64,000 nt of DNA from Flavobacteriaceae bacterium (GCA_030726725.1 JANRDC010000004.1:1-64000); one strand, 5' to 3'. Numbered from the stretch's first letter, positions 30,088 to 40,012 are shown. Notes: generated by a model not told the origin, from the sequence alone. Translations and numbers: made by a program.

Positions 30088-32199
30088 TCAACTGATGTAA
30101 TTCCAGATATTTTTGTGTTGAAGTATAGAAGTAAATGCTTTTTTTAACAAGACGTGTTCTGTTTGTGATAAAGCTGGATCTGCCTGCAAGATTTTTATGG
30201 CCTCGCCTCGGGCTAAACTCAATAGTTCTTGATCTTTGGTGAGGTCAGCTATTTTCAATTGAAGGGCTCCGCTTTGCTGTGTACCCATCAAATCTCCTGG
30301 CCCCCTAAGCTTTAAATCCACCTCTGACAAGGCAAACCCATCATTGGTTTGCGTCATCGTATGCAGCCTGAGTTTTGCATCTTCACCCACCTGATCAGCA
30401 GACATCAAAATACAATAGCTTTGATCAGCACCTCTGCCGACACGCCCCCTGAGTTGATGCAATTGAGATAGACCAAATCGCTCTGCGCTTTCGATCACCA
30501 TAACAGAAGCATTGGGTACATTCACACCGACTTCAATCACCGTGGTTGCCACCATAATTTGTGAAATTCCACGTACAAAACGATCCATTTCAATCGCTTT
30601 ATCTTCAGACTTCATTTGACCGTGGACAATAGATACTTGGTAATCCGGCATAGGAAACTCACGGGTAATCGAGTCATACCCATCCATGAGGTCTTTATAA
30701 TCCATGGCTTGGGACTCGTTGATCAGTGGGTAGACCACGTATACCTGGCGCCCCAAAGCAATCTGTTGTTTGATAAAGCCAAACACTTTTAATCGATGCG
30801 CATCAGTGCGCCAGACTGTCTTGATTTCTTGTCGGCCTGGCGGCAATTCATCGATTACAGATATATCTAAATCTCCGTATAAACTCATGGCCAATGTTCT
30901 GGGGATCGGAGTCGCCGTCATCACCAAAACATGAGGTGGGATTTCGTTTTTATGCCAAAGCTTTGCCCGTTGCGCCACACCAAATCTGTGTTGTTCATCG
31001 ACAACGGCTAATCCTAAATGGTGAAAAACAACAGGATCCTCCAGCAAAGCATGGGTGCCCACCAGCACGTGTATTTCTCCTTCTTTTAGCGCGGTTAATA
31101 GTGATGTACGCTCCTTGTTCTTTACAGAACCCGTCAAGAGACCCACCCTCAGTCCCAAAGGACTCAAAAGCTCGCTAACACCTTTGTAGTGCTGCTGGGC
31201 CAATATTTCTGTAGGGGCCACCAAACAAGACTGAAATCCGTTGTCCACAGCCATTAAAAAACAAAGCACAGCCACCATGGTTTTCCCCGAGCCAACGTCT
31301 CCCTGTAGCAAACGATTCATTTGTGCATTACTGCCGAGATCAGACCTGATTTCTTTCACCACTCTTTTCTGTGCATGGGTCAATTCGAAGGGTAGGTGAT
31401 TTTGGTAGAATTCATTAAAGTATCGACCCACTTCGTTAAAGGGATACCCTTTAACTTTACTGCGTCTAATCGCTTTATTGCGCAATAGTTGCATCTGAAT
31501 AAAAAACAATTCTTCAAACTTGAGCCTCTTTTGGGCTTGAGCTAACAATGGTAAGTTTTTTGGGAAATGTATATGAAACAAGGCTTGCGGCAATCCGATC
31601 AATCCATGGCGTTCCAACAGTGAACTCGGCAGTGTTTCCTCCAAATGCTTTCCGTATTGCATCAGCAACTCCATCACCCAATTTCCCATGATCTTTTGAG
31701 TGATTTGGGCGTTTTGTAAACGCTCACTACTCGGGTATATAGGCCTAATTGAGGGTGTGAACTGTGTTTTTTCAGCTGGATAAACCTCCATATCTGGGTG
31801 GGGCATAGAATAGGTTGATCCAAAGCGCTGTACTTTGCCAAAGACACTGTATTGTTGCCCAATTTTTAGGTTTTGCCTCAACCATTTAGTTCCTTTAAAC
31901 CAAACCAGCTCCATGCTGCCTGTTTCATCAGAAAAATGCCCCACCAGTCTAGCCCCCCTTTTCTGAGGAACCTCTTCCAGATGCACCAATGTGCCCTTGA
32001 TTTGTATTTCTGCTAAATGGGGTTGAAGTTGTGCAATCGTCACCCACTGGGTTTTGTCTACATAACGAAAAGGGAAAAAGTGAAGCAAATCCACAAAAGT
32101 GTGTAGCCCGAATACTTCAGCCATCACTTTAGCTCTTTGAGGCCCAACACCTTTAAGGTATACCAGGGGCGTTTGGAATATTTGACCGGAGTGATTCAC
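30088..32199 (-). CDS. recG: ATP-dependent DNA helicase RecG
   Basis: Wedge domain, LLQGDVGSGKTMVA, DEQHRFGV, QLHQLRGRVGRG. Confidence 0.97.
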   Translation of the reverse strand: MNHSGQIFQTPLVYLKGVGPQRAKVMAEVFGLHTFVDLLHFFPFRYVDKTQWVTIAQLQPHLAEIQIKGTLVHLEEVPQKRGARLVGHFSDETGSMELVWFKGTKWLRQNLKIGQQYSVFGKVQRFGSTYSMPHPDMEVYPAEKTQFTPSIRPIYPSSERLQNAQITQKIMGNWVMELLMQYGKHLEETLPSSLLERHGLIGLPQALFHIHFPKNLPLLAQAQKRLKFEELFFIQMQLLRNKAIRRSKVKGYPFNEVGRYFNEFYQNHLPFELTHAQKRVVKEIRSDLGSNAQMNRLLQGDVGSGKTMVAVLCFLMAVDNGFQSCLVAPTEILAQQHYKGVSELLSPLGLRVGLLTGSVKNKERTSLLTALKEGEIHVLVGTHALLEDPVVFHHLGLAVVDEQHRFGVAQRAKLWHKNEIPPHVLVMTATPIPRTLAMSLYGDLDISVIDELPPGRQEIKTVWRTDAHRLKVFGFIKQQIALGRQVYVVYPLINESQAMDYKDLMDGYDSITREFPMPDYQVSIVHGQMKSEDKAIEMDRFVRGISQIMVATTVIEVGVNVPNASVMVIESAERFGLSQLHQLRGRVGRGADQSYCILMSADQVGEDAKLRLHTMTQTNDGFALSEVDLKLRGPGDLMGTQQSGALQLKIADLTKDQELLSLARGEAIKILQADPALSQTEHVLLKKAFTSILQHKNIWNYIS

Positions 32200-32231
32200 C
32201 CCACTAAGTTACAAAATCTGACGGTTAAGGG

Positions 32232-32262
32232 TTGGGGATTTATCCCAAAGAGCGTACATTTA
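32232..32262 (+). promoter_or_regulatory. Promoter for the patatin-like gene
   Basis: TTG (32232-32234), N20, TACATTTA (32255-32262); ATG at 32267. Confidence 0.5.
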
Positions 32263-32266
32263 AAAG

Positions 32267-33199
32267 ATGAGGGCATTGGTTATTTCAGGAGGTGGAAGCA
32301 AGGGGGCATTTGCCGGAGGTGTAGCCCAATACCTCATTCAAGAGCAAGGTAGACACTACGATTTGTTGGTGGGCACTTCGACGGGCAGTCTACTTTTACC
32401 CCACTTAGCCCTAGGGCAAATCGACAAACTACACCACATATACACCCATATTCAACAGAGTGATATTTTTAGTATACATCCCTTTAGGGTGCGCAAGAAA
32501 GGTGAGCGGTCCTATGTTTCCATCAACTACTTAACCACACTTTATCAATTTATCAGAAGGCGCAGGACATTTGGAGAAAGTCATGCGTTGAGAAGAACTA
32601 TTGAGAAAAATTTTTCCTCCCAAGATTTTGATCAATTAAAAACCCATGGACCAGAAATAGTAGTCACAGCGGCCAATCTGTCCAAATACCGAATTGAATA
32701 CAAAGCACTCAGTGATTATACCTATCAGGAATTTATTGATTGGATCTGGATCTCAGCCAATTATGTTCCTTTTATGTCTTTAGTTCAAAAAAACGGATAC
32801 GATTATGGAGATGGCGGATTAGGAAATTTAATCCCGATTCAAGAAGCCATTAGGCGAGGGGCTACAGAGATTGATGTCGTGATTCTTGAGTCTGAACACA
32901 TGAATAAAACCAAGGTATTGGGGTACAATCCATTTTCATTGATGATTCATATGTTTGGCTTTATGGTAGACCAAATAAAATCCCATGACATATCAGAGGG
33001 TATTGTAATGGCCAAACACCACGGGGTGGTACTCCACCTGTACTACACACCCACAAAACTCACGGAAAACGCATTGATCTTCGATCGGTTTCAGATGGCT
33101 GAGTGGTGGGAACAGGGGCGGAACTACGCCCGAGATAAATTTCTGAACCACAGTTCGCCGCTGAATGCGCGAAATTCCAACATAAAAAAAGGCGAATAA
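32267..33199 (+). CDS. Patatin-like phospholipase family protein
   Basis: Oxyanion motif SGGGSKGAFAGG, nucleophile GTSTGS, DGG in DYGDGGLGN. Confidence 0.93.
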   Translation: MRALVISGGGSKGAFAGGVAQYLIQEQGRHYDLLVGTSTGSLLLPHLALGQIDKLHHIYTHIQQSDIFSIHPFRVRKKGERSYVSINYLTTLYQFIRRRRTFGESHALRRTIEKNFSSQDFDQLKTHGPEIVVTAANLSKYRIEYKALSDYTYQEFIDWIWISANYVPFMSLVQKNGYDYGDGGLGNLIPIQEAIRRGATEIDVVILESEHMNKTKVLGYNPFSLMIHMFGFMVDQIKSHDISEGIVMAKHHGVVLHLYYTPTKLTENALIFDRFQMAEWWEQGRNYARDKFLNHSSPLNARNSNIKKGE

Positions 33200-33216
33200 T
33201 TTAATATTCGCCTTTT
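33187..33216. terminator. Bidirectional terminator between convergent patatin and M20 genes
   Basis: AAAAGGCGAATA-atttaa-TATTCGCCTTTT. Confidence 0.85.
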
Positions 33217-33236
33217 CTATGCGCTGTGAAGCAAGT

Positions 33237-34511
33237 TTATTTTAAATAGTCCAAACTGATCTCAGTCATGGCCTTTACACCCAATAAAAGCCCCGATTCA
33301 TCGATTTTAAAATCAGGGGTATGGTGGGGAAAAGAACCGGTGCTCCCAGGAGTCATGCCACCGAGAAAGAAATAGAATCCCGGAACTTCTTCTTGAAAGT
33401 AAGAGAAGTCTTCAGCACCAGTTGTCGCCTTAGACAACACTACTTGATCTTTGCCCGCAACCCTTTCCAATGTGGGCAACAATGCATTTACCAGTCCAGG
33501 ATCATTGTTGGTGATCGAGGTAAAGTCTTGAATTTCCAAGTCAGCTGTTCCACCATAAGCTTCAGCAATACCTTTGGCGAGCTCATGCATACGCTGATTG
33601 ATGTGACGTTGCATCTCAAAATCCAAAGTTCGAACTGTCCCAATCATTTCTAAGGACTCTGGAATGATATTAAAACGCACTCCTGAAGTTATTTTACCCA
33701 CAGAGATGACTGCCGCTTCATTGGTTAAATCGCTTTCTCGAGAAATGATTGTTTGATAAGCATCAATGACTTTTGACGCGATTAAAATAGGGTCAACACC
33801 CGCCCAAGGCTGTGATCCATGGGTTTGTTTGCCGTTGATTTTCAATACAAAACGCTGTGCTGCTGCCATGGTTCCACCTGGTTTGTAGCGAATCATACCC
33901 ACTGGGGTTTGAGAATTGATGTGCAAACCAACAATCACATCTACATCAGGATTTTTGAGCACACCTTCTTTGACCATCAACGAAGCACCACCGACTTCTC
34001 CTGGTGGCGGTCCTTCTTCAGCAGGTTGAAAAACAAACTTAATTGTCCCGTGAATTTGATCTTTGTGTTGACTTAATAGTTCAGCCGCACCCATCAATAT
34101 TGCGGTATGCGTGTCGTGTCCACAAGCGTGCATCACACCCACGGGGGTGTCCATAAAAGTAGATTTAACGGTAGACTTAAAGGGCAAATCATTTCTCTCT
34201 TCCACAGGAAGCGCATCAATATCCGCCCTAAGGGCCAAAACTTTACCCGGGTGTTTCCCTTTGAGTATACCAACAACACCGGTATGGGCAACACCAGTTT
34301 GCACCTCAAGGCCCAATGATTTGAGGTGAGCCGCAATAACTTCAGCAGTTTTGAATTCGCGATTGGACAGCTCAGGATTTTGGTGAAAGTGTCTGCGCCA
34401 ATCGATTACTTTTTTTTCAATAGATAAATAGGTTTGATCCGGAAGGTGATTGGATTGTGACCAACCCAACCAAGAGGACATCAAAGCGAAACAAAAAATG
34501 ATTTTTTTCAT
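33237..34511 (-). CDS. M20 family amidohydrolase/metallopeptidase, secreted
   Basis: Signal peptide; WRRHFHQNPELSNREF; HACGHDTHTAILMGAAELL; FQPAEEG. Confidence 0.92.
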   Translation of the reverse strand: MKKIIFCFALMSSWLGWSQSNHLPDQTYLSIEKKVIDWRRHFHQNPELSNREFKTAEVIAAHLKSLGLEVQTGVAHTGVVGILKGKHPGKVLALRADIDALPVEERNDLPFKSTVKSTFMDTPVGVMHACGHDTHTAILMGAAELLSQHKDQIHGTIKFVFQPAEEGPPPGEVGGASLMVKEGVLKNPDVDVIVGLHINSQTPVGMIRYKPGGTMAAAQRFVLKINGKQTHGSQPWAGVDPILIASKVIDAYQTIISRESDLTNEAAVISVGKITSGVRFNIIPESLEMIGTVRTLDFEMQRHINQRMHELAKGIAEAYGGTADLEIQDFTSITNNDPGLVNALLPTLERVAGKDQVVLSKATTGAEDFSYFQEEVPGFYFFLGGMTPGSTGSFPHHTPDFKIDESGLLLGVKAMTEISLDYLK

Positions 34512-34635
34512 AAAACTGATTTGAAAAGGAAATGTACAAAATATGATTCTTTCCTATGAAACTGTTTATAATTTATGAAGTAATCATTTTTGGTTGGCTT
34601 TGATTATACCTAAGTTTACCATTCATTTTTTTGTT

Positions 34636-36969
34636 TTGAAAAACTTTGTAGACGAGCTCAATAACGCACAAAAAGAAGCAGTGCTCCACAAGACTGGTCC
34701 ACTGATGGTGATCGCTGGTGCTGGATCCGGAAAAACACGTGTGCTCACTTTTAGGATGGCTCATTTGATGCAGCAGGGGGTAGATGCATTTAATATATTG
34801 GCCTTAACCTTTACCAATAAAGCGGCTAGAGAAATGAAGCACCGAATTGCCACTTTAGTAGGGGCATCGGAAGCCAAAAACCTTTGGATGGGAACTTTTC
34901 ACTCCGTTTTTGCCAAACTCTTGCGGGTTGAAGGTCATCGGTTGGGCTATCCCAATAATTTCACCATCTACGACACCCAGGATTCACAAAGACTCATCTC
35001 TTCGATCATCAAGGAAATGGGCTTAGATACAGAGTTGTACAAATACAAACAAATTCAAAGCCGCATCTCTTCTTACAAAAACAGTCTGATTACGGTCAAA
35101 GCCTATTTCAACCATCCTGAGCTGATGGAATCGGATGCCATGGCCAAAAGACCTAGGCTTGGAGAAATTTATCAGAACTACGTAGATCGATGCTTTAGGG
35201 CTGGAGCCATGGACTTTGACGATTTGTTGTTAAAAACCAATGAGTTGTTGACCCGTTTTCCAGATGTATTGGCCAGGTATCAAGATCGCTTTCGTTATAT
35301 TTTGGTAGACGAGTACCAAGATACCAATCACTCACAATACTTGATTGTCAAGGCGCTCGCAGATCGGTACCAAAACATATGTGTTGTAGGTGATGATGCG
35401 CAGAGCATCTATTCTTTTCGGGGTGCCAACATCAGCAATATCCTCAATTTTCAAAAAGATTACGACGGGGTTGCCCTGTATCGCTTGGAACAAAATTATC
35501 GCTCTACCCAAACTATTGTAGAAGCTGCCAATACAGTGATCGCCCACAACAAAAATCAAATCGAAAAAAAGGTTTGGACAGACAATGATTTGGGCGCACC
35601 GATCACCGTTCACAGAAGCCCTACAGATGCTGAAGAAGGTAGATTTATCGCTGCTTCCATTTGGGAGACCCAACACCAAGAACACAAAAAACCGAGTGAG
35701 TTTGCCGTGCTCTACAGAACAAATGCTCAGTCCAGGGCTATTGAAGACGCTTTGCGCAAAAGGGATATTCCCTATAAAATTTTCGGGGGACTTTCTTTTT
35801 ATCAGCGCAAGGAAATCAAGGATGTTTTGGCGTATTTGCGCTTGATTATCAATCCTCAAGACGAAGAGGCGCTGAAAAGAATCATCAATTTTCCCGCTCG
35901 TGGGATCGGTGATGCCACGATTGACAAGTTGACCTTGGCAGCTTTTGAGCATCAAATTTCACTTTTTGACGTATTGTTGCGCTTGGACGAAGGATTGCTG
36001 TCCGTGCACGGAGGCACTCGGGCAAAACTGGAGGAATTTGCCAGGATGATCCAAAGCTTTCAAGTGTTAGAACAGCAGGTCGATGCCTTTGAATTGGCCG
36101 CTCAAGTAGTTAAAAAAACCGGTTTATTACTTGAATTTAAAAAAGATGGCACCCCTGAAGGGGTAGCCAAAATGGAAAATATAGAGGAGCTGCTCAACGG
36201 TATCAAAGACTTTGTGGAAGGTCAACAAGAGATTGCGGATGCCCGAGGAGCACTGTCAGAGTTTTTGGAGGACGTGGCCTTAGCTACAGACATGGACAGA
36301 GATATCGATGGTGAAGAACGGGTAGCGCTCATGACCATTCACTTGGCTAAAGGTTTGGAGTTCCCCGTGGTATATATCGTTGGTTTAGAAGAAGATTTAT
36401 TTCCCTCTGCGATGAGCATGAACACACGATCAGAACTCGAAGAAGAAAGAAGACTCTTTTATGTGGCCCTGACTAGAGCGGAACAAAAAGCCTACCTCAC
36501 TTATGCACAAACCAGATACCGCTGGGGAAAATTAGTCGACGCAGAACCCAGTAGATTCATCGAAGAAATTGACGAAAAATATCTGGAGCACACGGTTCCA
36601 TTGACCAGCTATCGCTACAAATCAGTCATTGATCAGGATATTTTTGGCGAGGTAGACCACAGTAAGCTAAGGACACAAAAACCTATAGCTGGAATTCCGC
36701 CCAAATCTAATCAGCCCTCTGCAGCGCAATTGCAAAAACTGAGAAAAATTAAACCCGATATAGGTATTCCAGTGGATAGAGGAAACGCCTTGGCATTGGA
36801 TTTACAAGTAGGCCAGTGGGTGGACCACCCCAGATTTGGTCAAGGTGTGGTTAAATCTATGGAAGGATTGGGCAATGATCAAAAAGCAGATATAGAGTTT
36901 GAGCACGGAGGTTCAAAAAAGCTATTGCTCAGATTTGCTCAATTGACCAAAATAGATCGTCATGGCTGA
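34636..36969 (+). CDS. UvrD/PcrA-family ATP-dependent DNA helicase
   Basis: LNNAQKEAV, GAGSGKTRVLTFR, DEYQDTNHSQY, VALMTIHLAKGLEFPVVYIVGLEEDLFP; C-terminal PcrA-type tail. No ATG near the N-terminus; TTG 34636 likely. Confidence 0.95.
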   Translation: MKNFVDELNNAQKEAVLHKTGPLMVIAGAGSGKTRVLTFRMAHLMQQGVDAFNILALTFTNKAAREMKHRIATLVGASEAKNLWMGTFHSVFAKLLRVEGHRLGYPNNFTIYDTQDSQRLISSIIKEMGLDTELYKYKQIQSRISSYKNSLITVKAYFNHPELMESDAMAKRPRLGEIYQNYVDRCFRAGAMDFDDLLLKTNELLTRFPDVLARYQDRFRYILVDEYQDTNHSQYLIVKALADRYQNICVVGDDAQSIYSFRGANISNILNFQKDYDGVALYRLEQNYRSTQTIVEAANTVIAHNKNQIEKKVWTDNDLGAPITVHRSPTDAEEGRFIAASIWETQHQEHKKPSEFAVLYRTNAQSRAIEDALRKRDIPYKIFGGLSFYQRKEIKDVLAYLRLIINPQDEEALKRIINFPARGIGDATIDKLTLAAFEHQISLFDVLLRLDEGLLSVHGGTRAKLEEFARMIQSFQVLEQQVDAFELAAQVVKKTGLLLEFKKDGTPEGVAKMENIEELLNGIKDFVEGQQEIADARGALSEFLEDVALATDMDRDIDGEERVALMTIHLAKGLEFPVVYIVGLEEDLFPSAMSMNTRSELEEERRLFYVALTRAEQKAYLTYAQTRYRWGKLVDAEPSRFIEEIDEKYLEHTVPLTSYRYKSVIDQDIFGEVDHSKLRTQKPIAGIPPKSNQPSAAQLQKLRKIKPDIGIPVDRGNALALDLQVGQWVDHPRFGQGVVKSMEGLGNDQKADIEFEHGGSKKLLLRFAQLTKIDRHG

Positions 36970-37579
36970 GTACTTAAAAATTTATCCGGATAATCCGCAA
37001 GAACGCCTCATTGAAAAGGCTGTTCAAATCATCAAGCAAGGAGGTATTGTCATTTTTCCCTCAGATACGGTGTACGCTATGGGATGTGACTTAACCAACA
37101 CAAAAGCTTTGGAAAAATTGGCTAAAATTAAAGGCATCAAACTCAATAAAGCACAATGGTCTTTTGTCTGTGCTGATCTGAGTCATTTGTCAGACTTTAC
37201 TAAGCCGATGGACACCGCCACATTTAAACAGTTAAAAAAACACTTTCCAGGACCATACACTTTCGTATTAGAGGCCAACAATAAGCTTCCCAAAGCTTTT
37301 GACCACAGGAAAACTGTAGGGATTCGCGTTCCTGACCACCCAATACCGCGTCTTTTGGTCGAACGTTTGGGCAATCCACTGGTGTCCACTTCAATTTATG
37401 ACCCTGATACCGTCATTGAGTACACCACAGATCCCGAATTGATTTTTGAACGCTGGTCTTCCCGTATTGACCTGATGATCGACAGTGGATATGGAGACAA
37501 TCAAGCTTCGACTGTAGTTGACTTATCAGGCACTGAGCCTGTGATACTCAGGCAGGGAAAAGGGGAATTCTCTGGATAA
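36962..37579 (+). CDS. YrdC/YciO-type (Sua5 family) protein, closest to the YciO subgroup
   Basis: IYPDNPQERLIEKAVQIIKQGGIVIFPSDTVYAMGCDL...FPGPYTFVLEANNKLPK...TVGIRVPDHPI. Confidence 0.85.
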   Translation: MAEYLKIYPDNPQERLIEKAVQIIKQGGIVIFPSDTVYAMGCDLTNTKALEKLAKIKGIKLNKAQWSFVCADLSHLSDFTKPMDTATFKQLKKHFPGPYTFVLEANNKLPKAFDHRKTVGIRVPDHPIPRLLVERLGNPLVSTSIYDPDTVIEYTTDPELIFERWSSRIDLMIDSGYGDNQASTVVDLSGTEPVILRQGKGEFSG

Positions 37580-37590
37580 CAGGTAATAAA

Positions 37591-37620
37591 AAAGGCGCCC
37601 ATAAGGGGCGCCTTTAAAAA
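37591..37620. terminator. Bidirectional terminator between convergent genes
   Basis: AAAGGCGCCC-ataag-GGGCGCCTTT. Confidence 0.85.
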
Positions 37621-37636
37621 TGTTATATCAAGATGA

Positions 37637-38470
37637 TTAGTTGATGGCAGGATCTTTCATGCCTTCTTCAATCATGCTGTAGAATTGGTCAATCTTAGGA
37701 AGTACCACAATTCTAGTTCTTCTGTTTTTAGCCAACTCAGTGCTCGATACAGGAATGTATTCTGAGCGTCCAGCTGCAGTCATGCGCTTAGGATCAACTT
37801 TAAACTCTTTTTGCAAAATGCGAACTACAGAAGTAGCGCGTTTCACACTCAAGTCCCAGTTATCCAACAATACACCACTTGCATAAGATTTATCGTCTGT
37901 ATGACCTTCAACCATAAAGTCAAAGTCAGGTTTGTTGTTCACCACTTTGGCTACTTTACCAAGCACTTCTTTAGCTTGAGCAGTAACGGTGTAACTTCCG
38001 CTGTTAAACAATAACTTATCAGAGATAGAAACAAATACAACTCCTTTTTCAACATCGATTTGGATGTCTTCATCGTCTAAGTTGCCCAATACACCTTTAA
38101 GGCTTTGTACCAAGGCTAGGTTCACTGAGTCTCTGCGGGTAATCGCTTGGTTCAGACGTTTGATGGTTAGGTCTTTTTCTTTCAAACTTTCCAAAGAACG
38201 CTCAAGGTTCTCAGCACCTTTAGTGGTTAGGGTAGTCAAATTACCCAAGTTGTTGATCAAATCAGCATTGCTGGCTTTCAAATAAGCGTTTTGCTCTTCC
38301 AACAACTTGAGACGGGCGGTGTCTTCCAAGCAGCTGTTGAGTTTAACGGTTGCGTTGTTCAGCAAATCCTGAGTTTCTTTTTGTTTAGATTCTAGTTCTG
38401 CGTATTTCTTTTGAGGGACGCAGGAGAAGAGCAATGAAGCTCCCATCAACCCTACAAGCATTTTTTTCAT
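37637..38470 (-). CDS. OmpA family lipoprotein
   Basis: Lipobox LLFSC; coiled coil; OmpA C-terminal domain (MVEGHTDDKSYASG...LSVKRATSVVRIL...AAGRSEYIPV...NRRTRIVV). Confidence 0.93.
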   Translation of the reverse strand: MKKMLVGLMGASLLFSCVPQKKYAELESKQKETQDLLNNATVKLNSCLEDTARLKLLEEQNAYLKASNADLINNLGNLTTLTTKGAENLERSLESLKEKDLTIKRLNQAITRRDSVNLALVQSLKGVLGNLDDEDIQIDVEKGVVFVSISDKLLFNSGSYTVTAQAKEVLGKVAKVVNNKPDFDFMVEGHTDDKSYASGVLLDNWDLSVKRATSVVRILQKEFKVDPKRMTAAGRSEYIPVSSTELAKNRRTRIVVLPKIDQFYSMIEEGMKDPAIN

Positions 38471-38527
38471 AGCTGTTAAATTTGATTCAAAAATACAATT
38501 TTACCCTTCACCTAACTGTGGTAATCG

Positions 38528-39535
38528 TTAATCTTTTCTTAATTGAGAAAAGATTTTTTTTCTGGAGATAAAGTAGGAGTAAACAATGGATAAATTACTG
38601 AAAATCAGCGTATAACCTCCAGAATTCTTTCTTTTCATCAAAACACTGGGCAAGTGTTTATAAAAGCTCATATGCGCCCAAAATACTGCTTGAGTGTGTG
38701 CTGGCTTCCCCTGAAATAGAAAAAGCAATCCGGCAATTCCATCTAATGGCAACCTAGCTAGCACACTGAATAAGGCTCTGCGGGGGGGGTGATTCTTCAC
38801 CAAGGAGTACAGAGAATTTCTAAAGTTGAGAAAGGTTTTTTTTGGATTCATATTGCTCAAAGTAGACCCTCCTAAATGGTAGACATGAGCACCACCCAAA
38901 GCCATAACGCGAAAGCCGTGTTTTTGTGCGCGCCAACAAAGATCGACCTCTTCCTGATGCGCAAAATATGATTCGTCAAATCCTCCCAGGGTATGAAACA
39001 CTGAACTTCGGATAAAAAAACAAGCTCCTGTAGCCCAAAATACCGGACAATCATCATCGTATTGACCGAGATCTTGTTCGATGGTTTGAAATATTCGCCC
39101 TCTGCAATAAGGAAAACCAAGCGCGTCTATAAATCCTCCGGCTGCACCAGCGTATTCAAATAGTTGATTGTTTAAATAATCTAAGATTTTGGGTTGGGCA
39201 ATGGCAGTATCGGGATGTGCTTTAAAATGCGAGAGGACAGGAATCAGCCAATCTTGGGTCACTGCAACATCTGAATTCAACAAGCAGTATAAATCTGCTT
39301 CTATGTGTTTTAATCCTTGATTATATCCTCCGGCAAATCCGTTGTTTTCACTCAGCGCAATCAATTTTACTTGGGGAAAGTTTGACGCCAACCAAGAAAT
39401 TGATTGATCTGAGGAACCGTTATCTATCACATAAAGGTCTGCTAGGTCTTCGGGGGTGAAGGACACCAAAGTCGGCAAAAACTGTTGAAGCAATGCCTGA
39501 CCGTTCCAATTCAATACGACAACTGCTGTCTTCAA
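38528..39535 (-). CDS. Glycosyltransferase family 2 protein
   Basis: TAVVVLNWNGQALLQQFLPTLV, YVIDNGSSDQS, DESYFAHQEEVDLCWRAQ. The ORF starts at 39610, but in-frame TTG 39535 removes overlap with the upstream gene. Confidence 0.85.
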   Translation of the reverse strand: MKTAVVVLNWNGQALLQQFLPTLVSFTPEDLADLYVIDNGSSDQSISWLASNFPQVKLIALSENNGFAGGYNQGLKHIEADLYCLLNSDVAVTQDWLIPVLSHFKAHPDTAIAQPKILDYLNNQLFEYAGAAGGFIDALGFPYCRGRIFQTIEQDLGQYDDDCPVFWATGACFFIRSSVFHTLGGFDESYFAHQEEVDLCWRAQKHGFRVMALGGAHVYHLGGSTLSNMNPKKTFLNFRNSLYSLVKNHPPRRALFSVLARLPLDGIAGLLFLFQGKPAHTQAVFWAHMSFYKHLPSVLMKRKNSGGYTLIFSNLSIVYSYFISRKKIFSQLRKD

Positions 39536-39545
39536 GTGTGGTTGA

Positions 39546-39992
39546 TTATGGTTGGTAAGCAGGTAGTTGAGGTAAAAACTGATAACCTTGGCCTTCCTGA
39601 TCAAGGACACAAAAGTAATGATTCAAACCATTAGTCACCATCAAAAAAGAGGAATGTAAGGCTAGTTGGTATCGCGCTATTTGATCAAAAGTGTGCTGAT
39701 CTATGGAAACGCTGGGAGATTTGCATTCCACCAATATATGTATCCCACCACTGGGGGCGTAAACCGCAATATCAAAACGTTTAACGGTTCCGTAAAGCGG
39801 AAATGAACGCTCTACTTGTATATGGCGCAGCGGATACTTGAGCGCCTGATTTAAAAAATGCACCACGTGTTGTCTGACCCATTCTTCAGGGCTTAATACC
39901 ACATATTTTTTGCGAATAAGATCCCAAATCAAGGGCTTATTTTCGCTATTTTTGAGTCGCATGTGATAGGGTGGAAAGTTCAACTCCTGCAT
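39546..39992 (-). CDS. Small protein with HsdR N-terminal-like (PD-(D/E)XK) nuclease fold
   Basis: VKRFDIAVYAPSGGIHILVECKSPSVSI (D...ECK), EEWVRQHVVHFL. No methylase or specificity subunit nearby. ATG 39992 preferred. Confidence 0.8.
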   Translation of the reverse strand: MQELNFPPYHMRLKNSENKPLIWDLIRKKYVVLSPEEWVRQHVVHFLNQALKYPLRHIQVERSFPLYGTVKRFDIAVYAPSGGIHILVECKSPSVSIDQHTFDQIARYQLALHSSFLMVTNGLNHYFCVLDQEGQGYQFLPQLPAYQP

Positions 39993-40012
39993 ACACAAAT
40001 TTGAACATTTTC

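Noticed and set aside
35332-35955. 207-aa antisense ORF inside the UvrD/PcrA helicase gene (and similar long antisense ORFs at 4062-4532, 20939-21409, 29263-29676)
   Set aside because: All sit opposite strongly conserved coding sequence and look like codon-bias shadows; no promoter or family support.
39546-39992. Type I restriction system
   Set aside because: Only an HsdR N-terminal-like domain is present; no helicase motor, HsdM or HsdS in the flanks.
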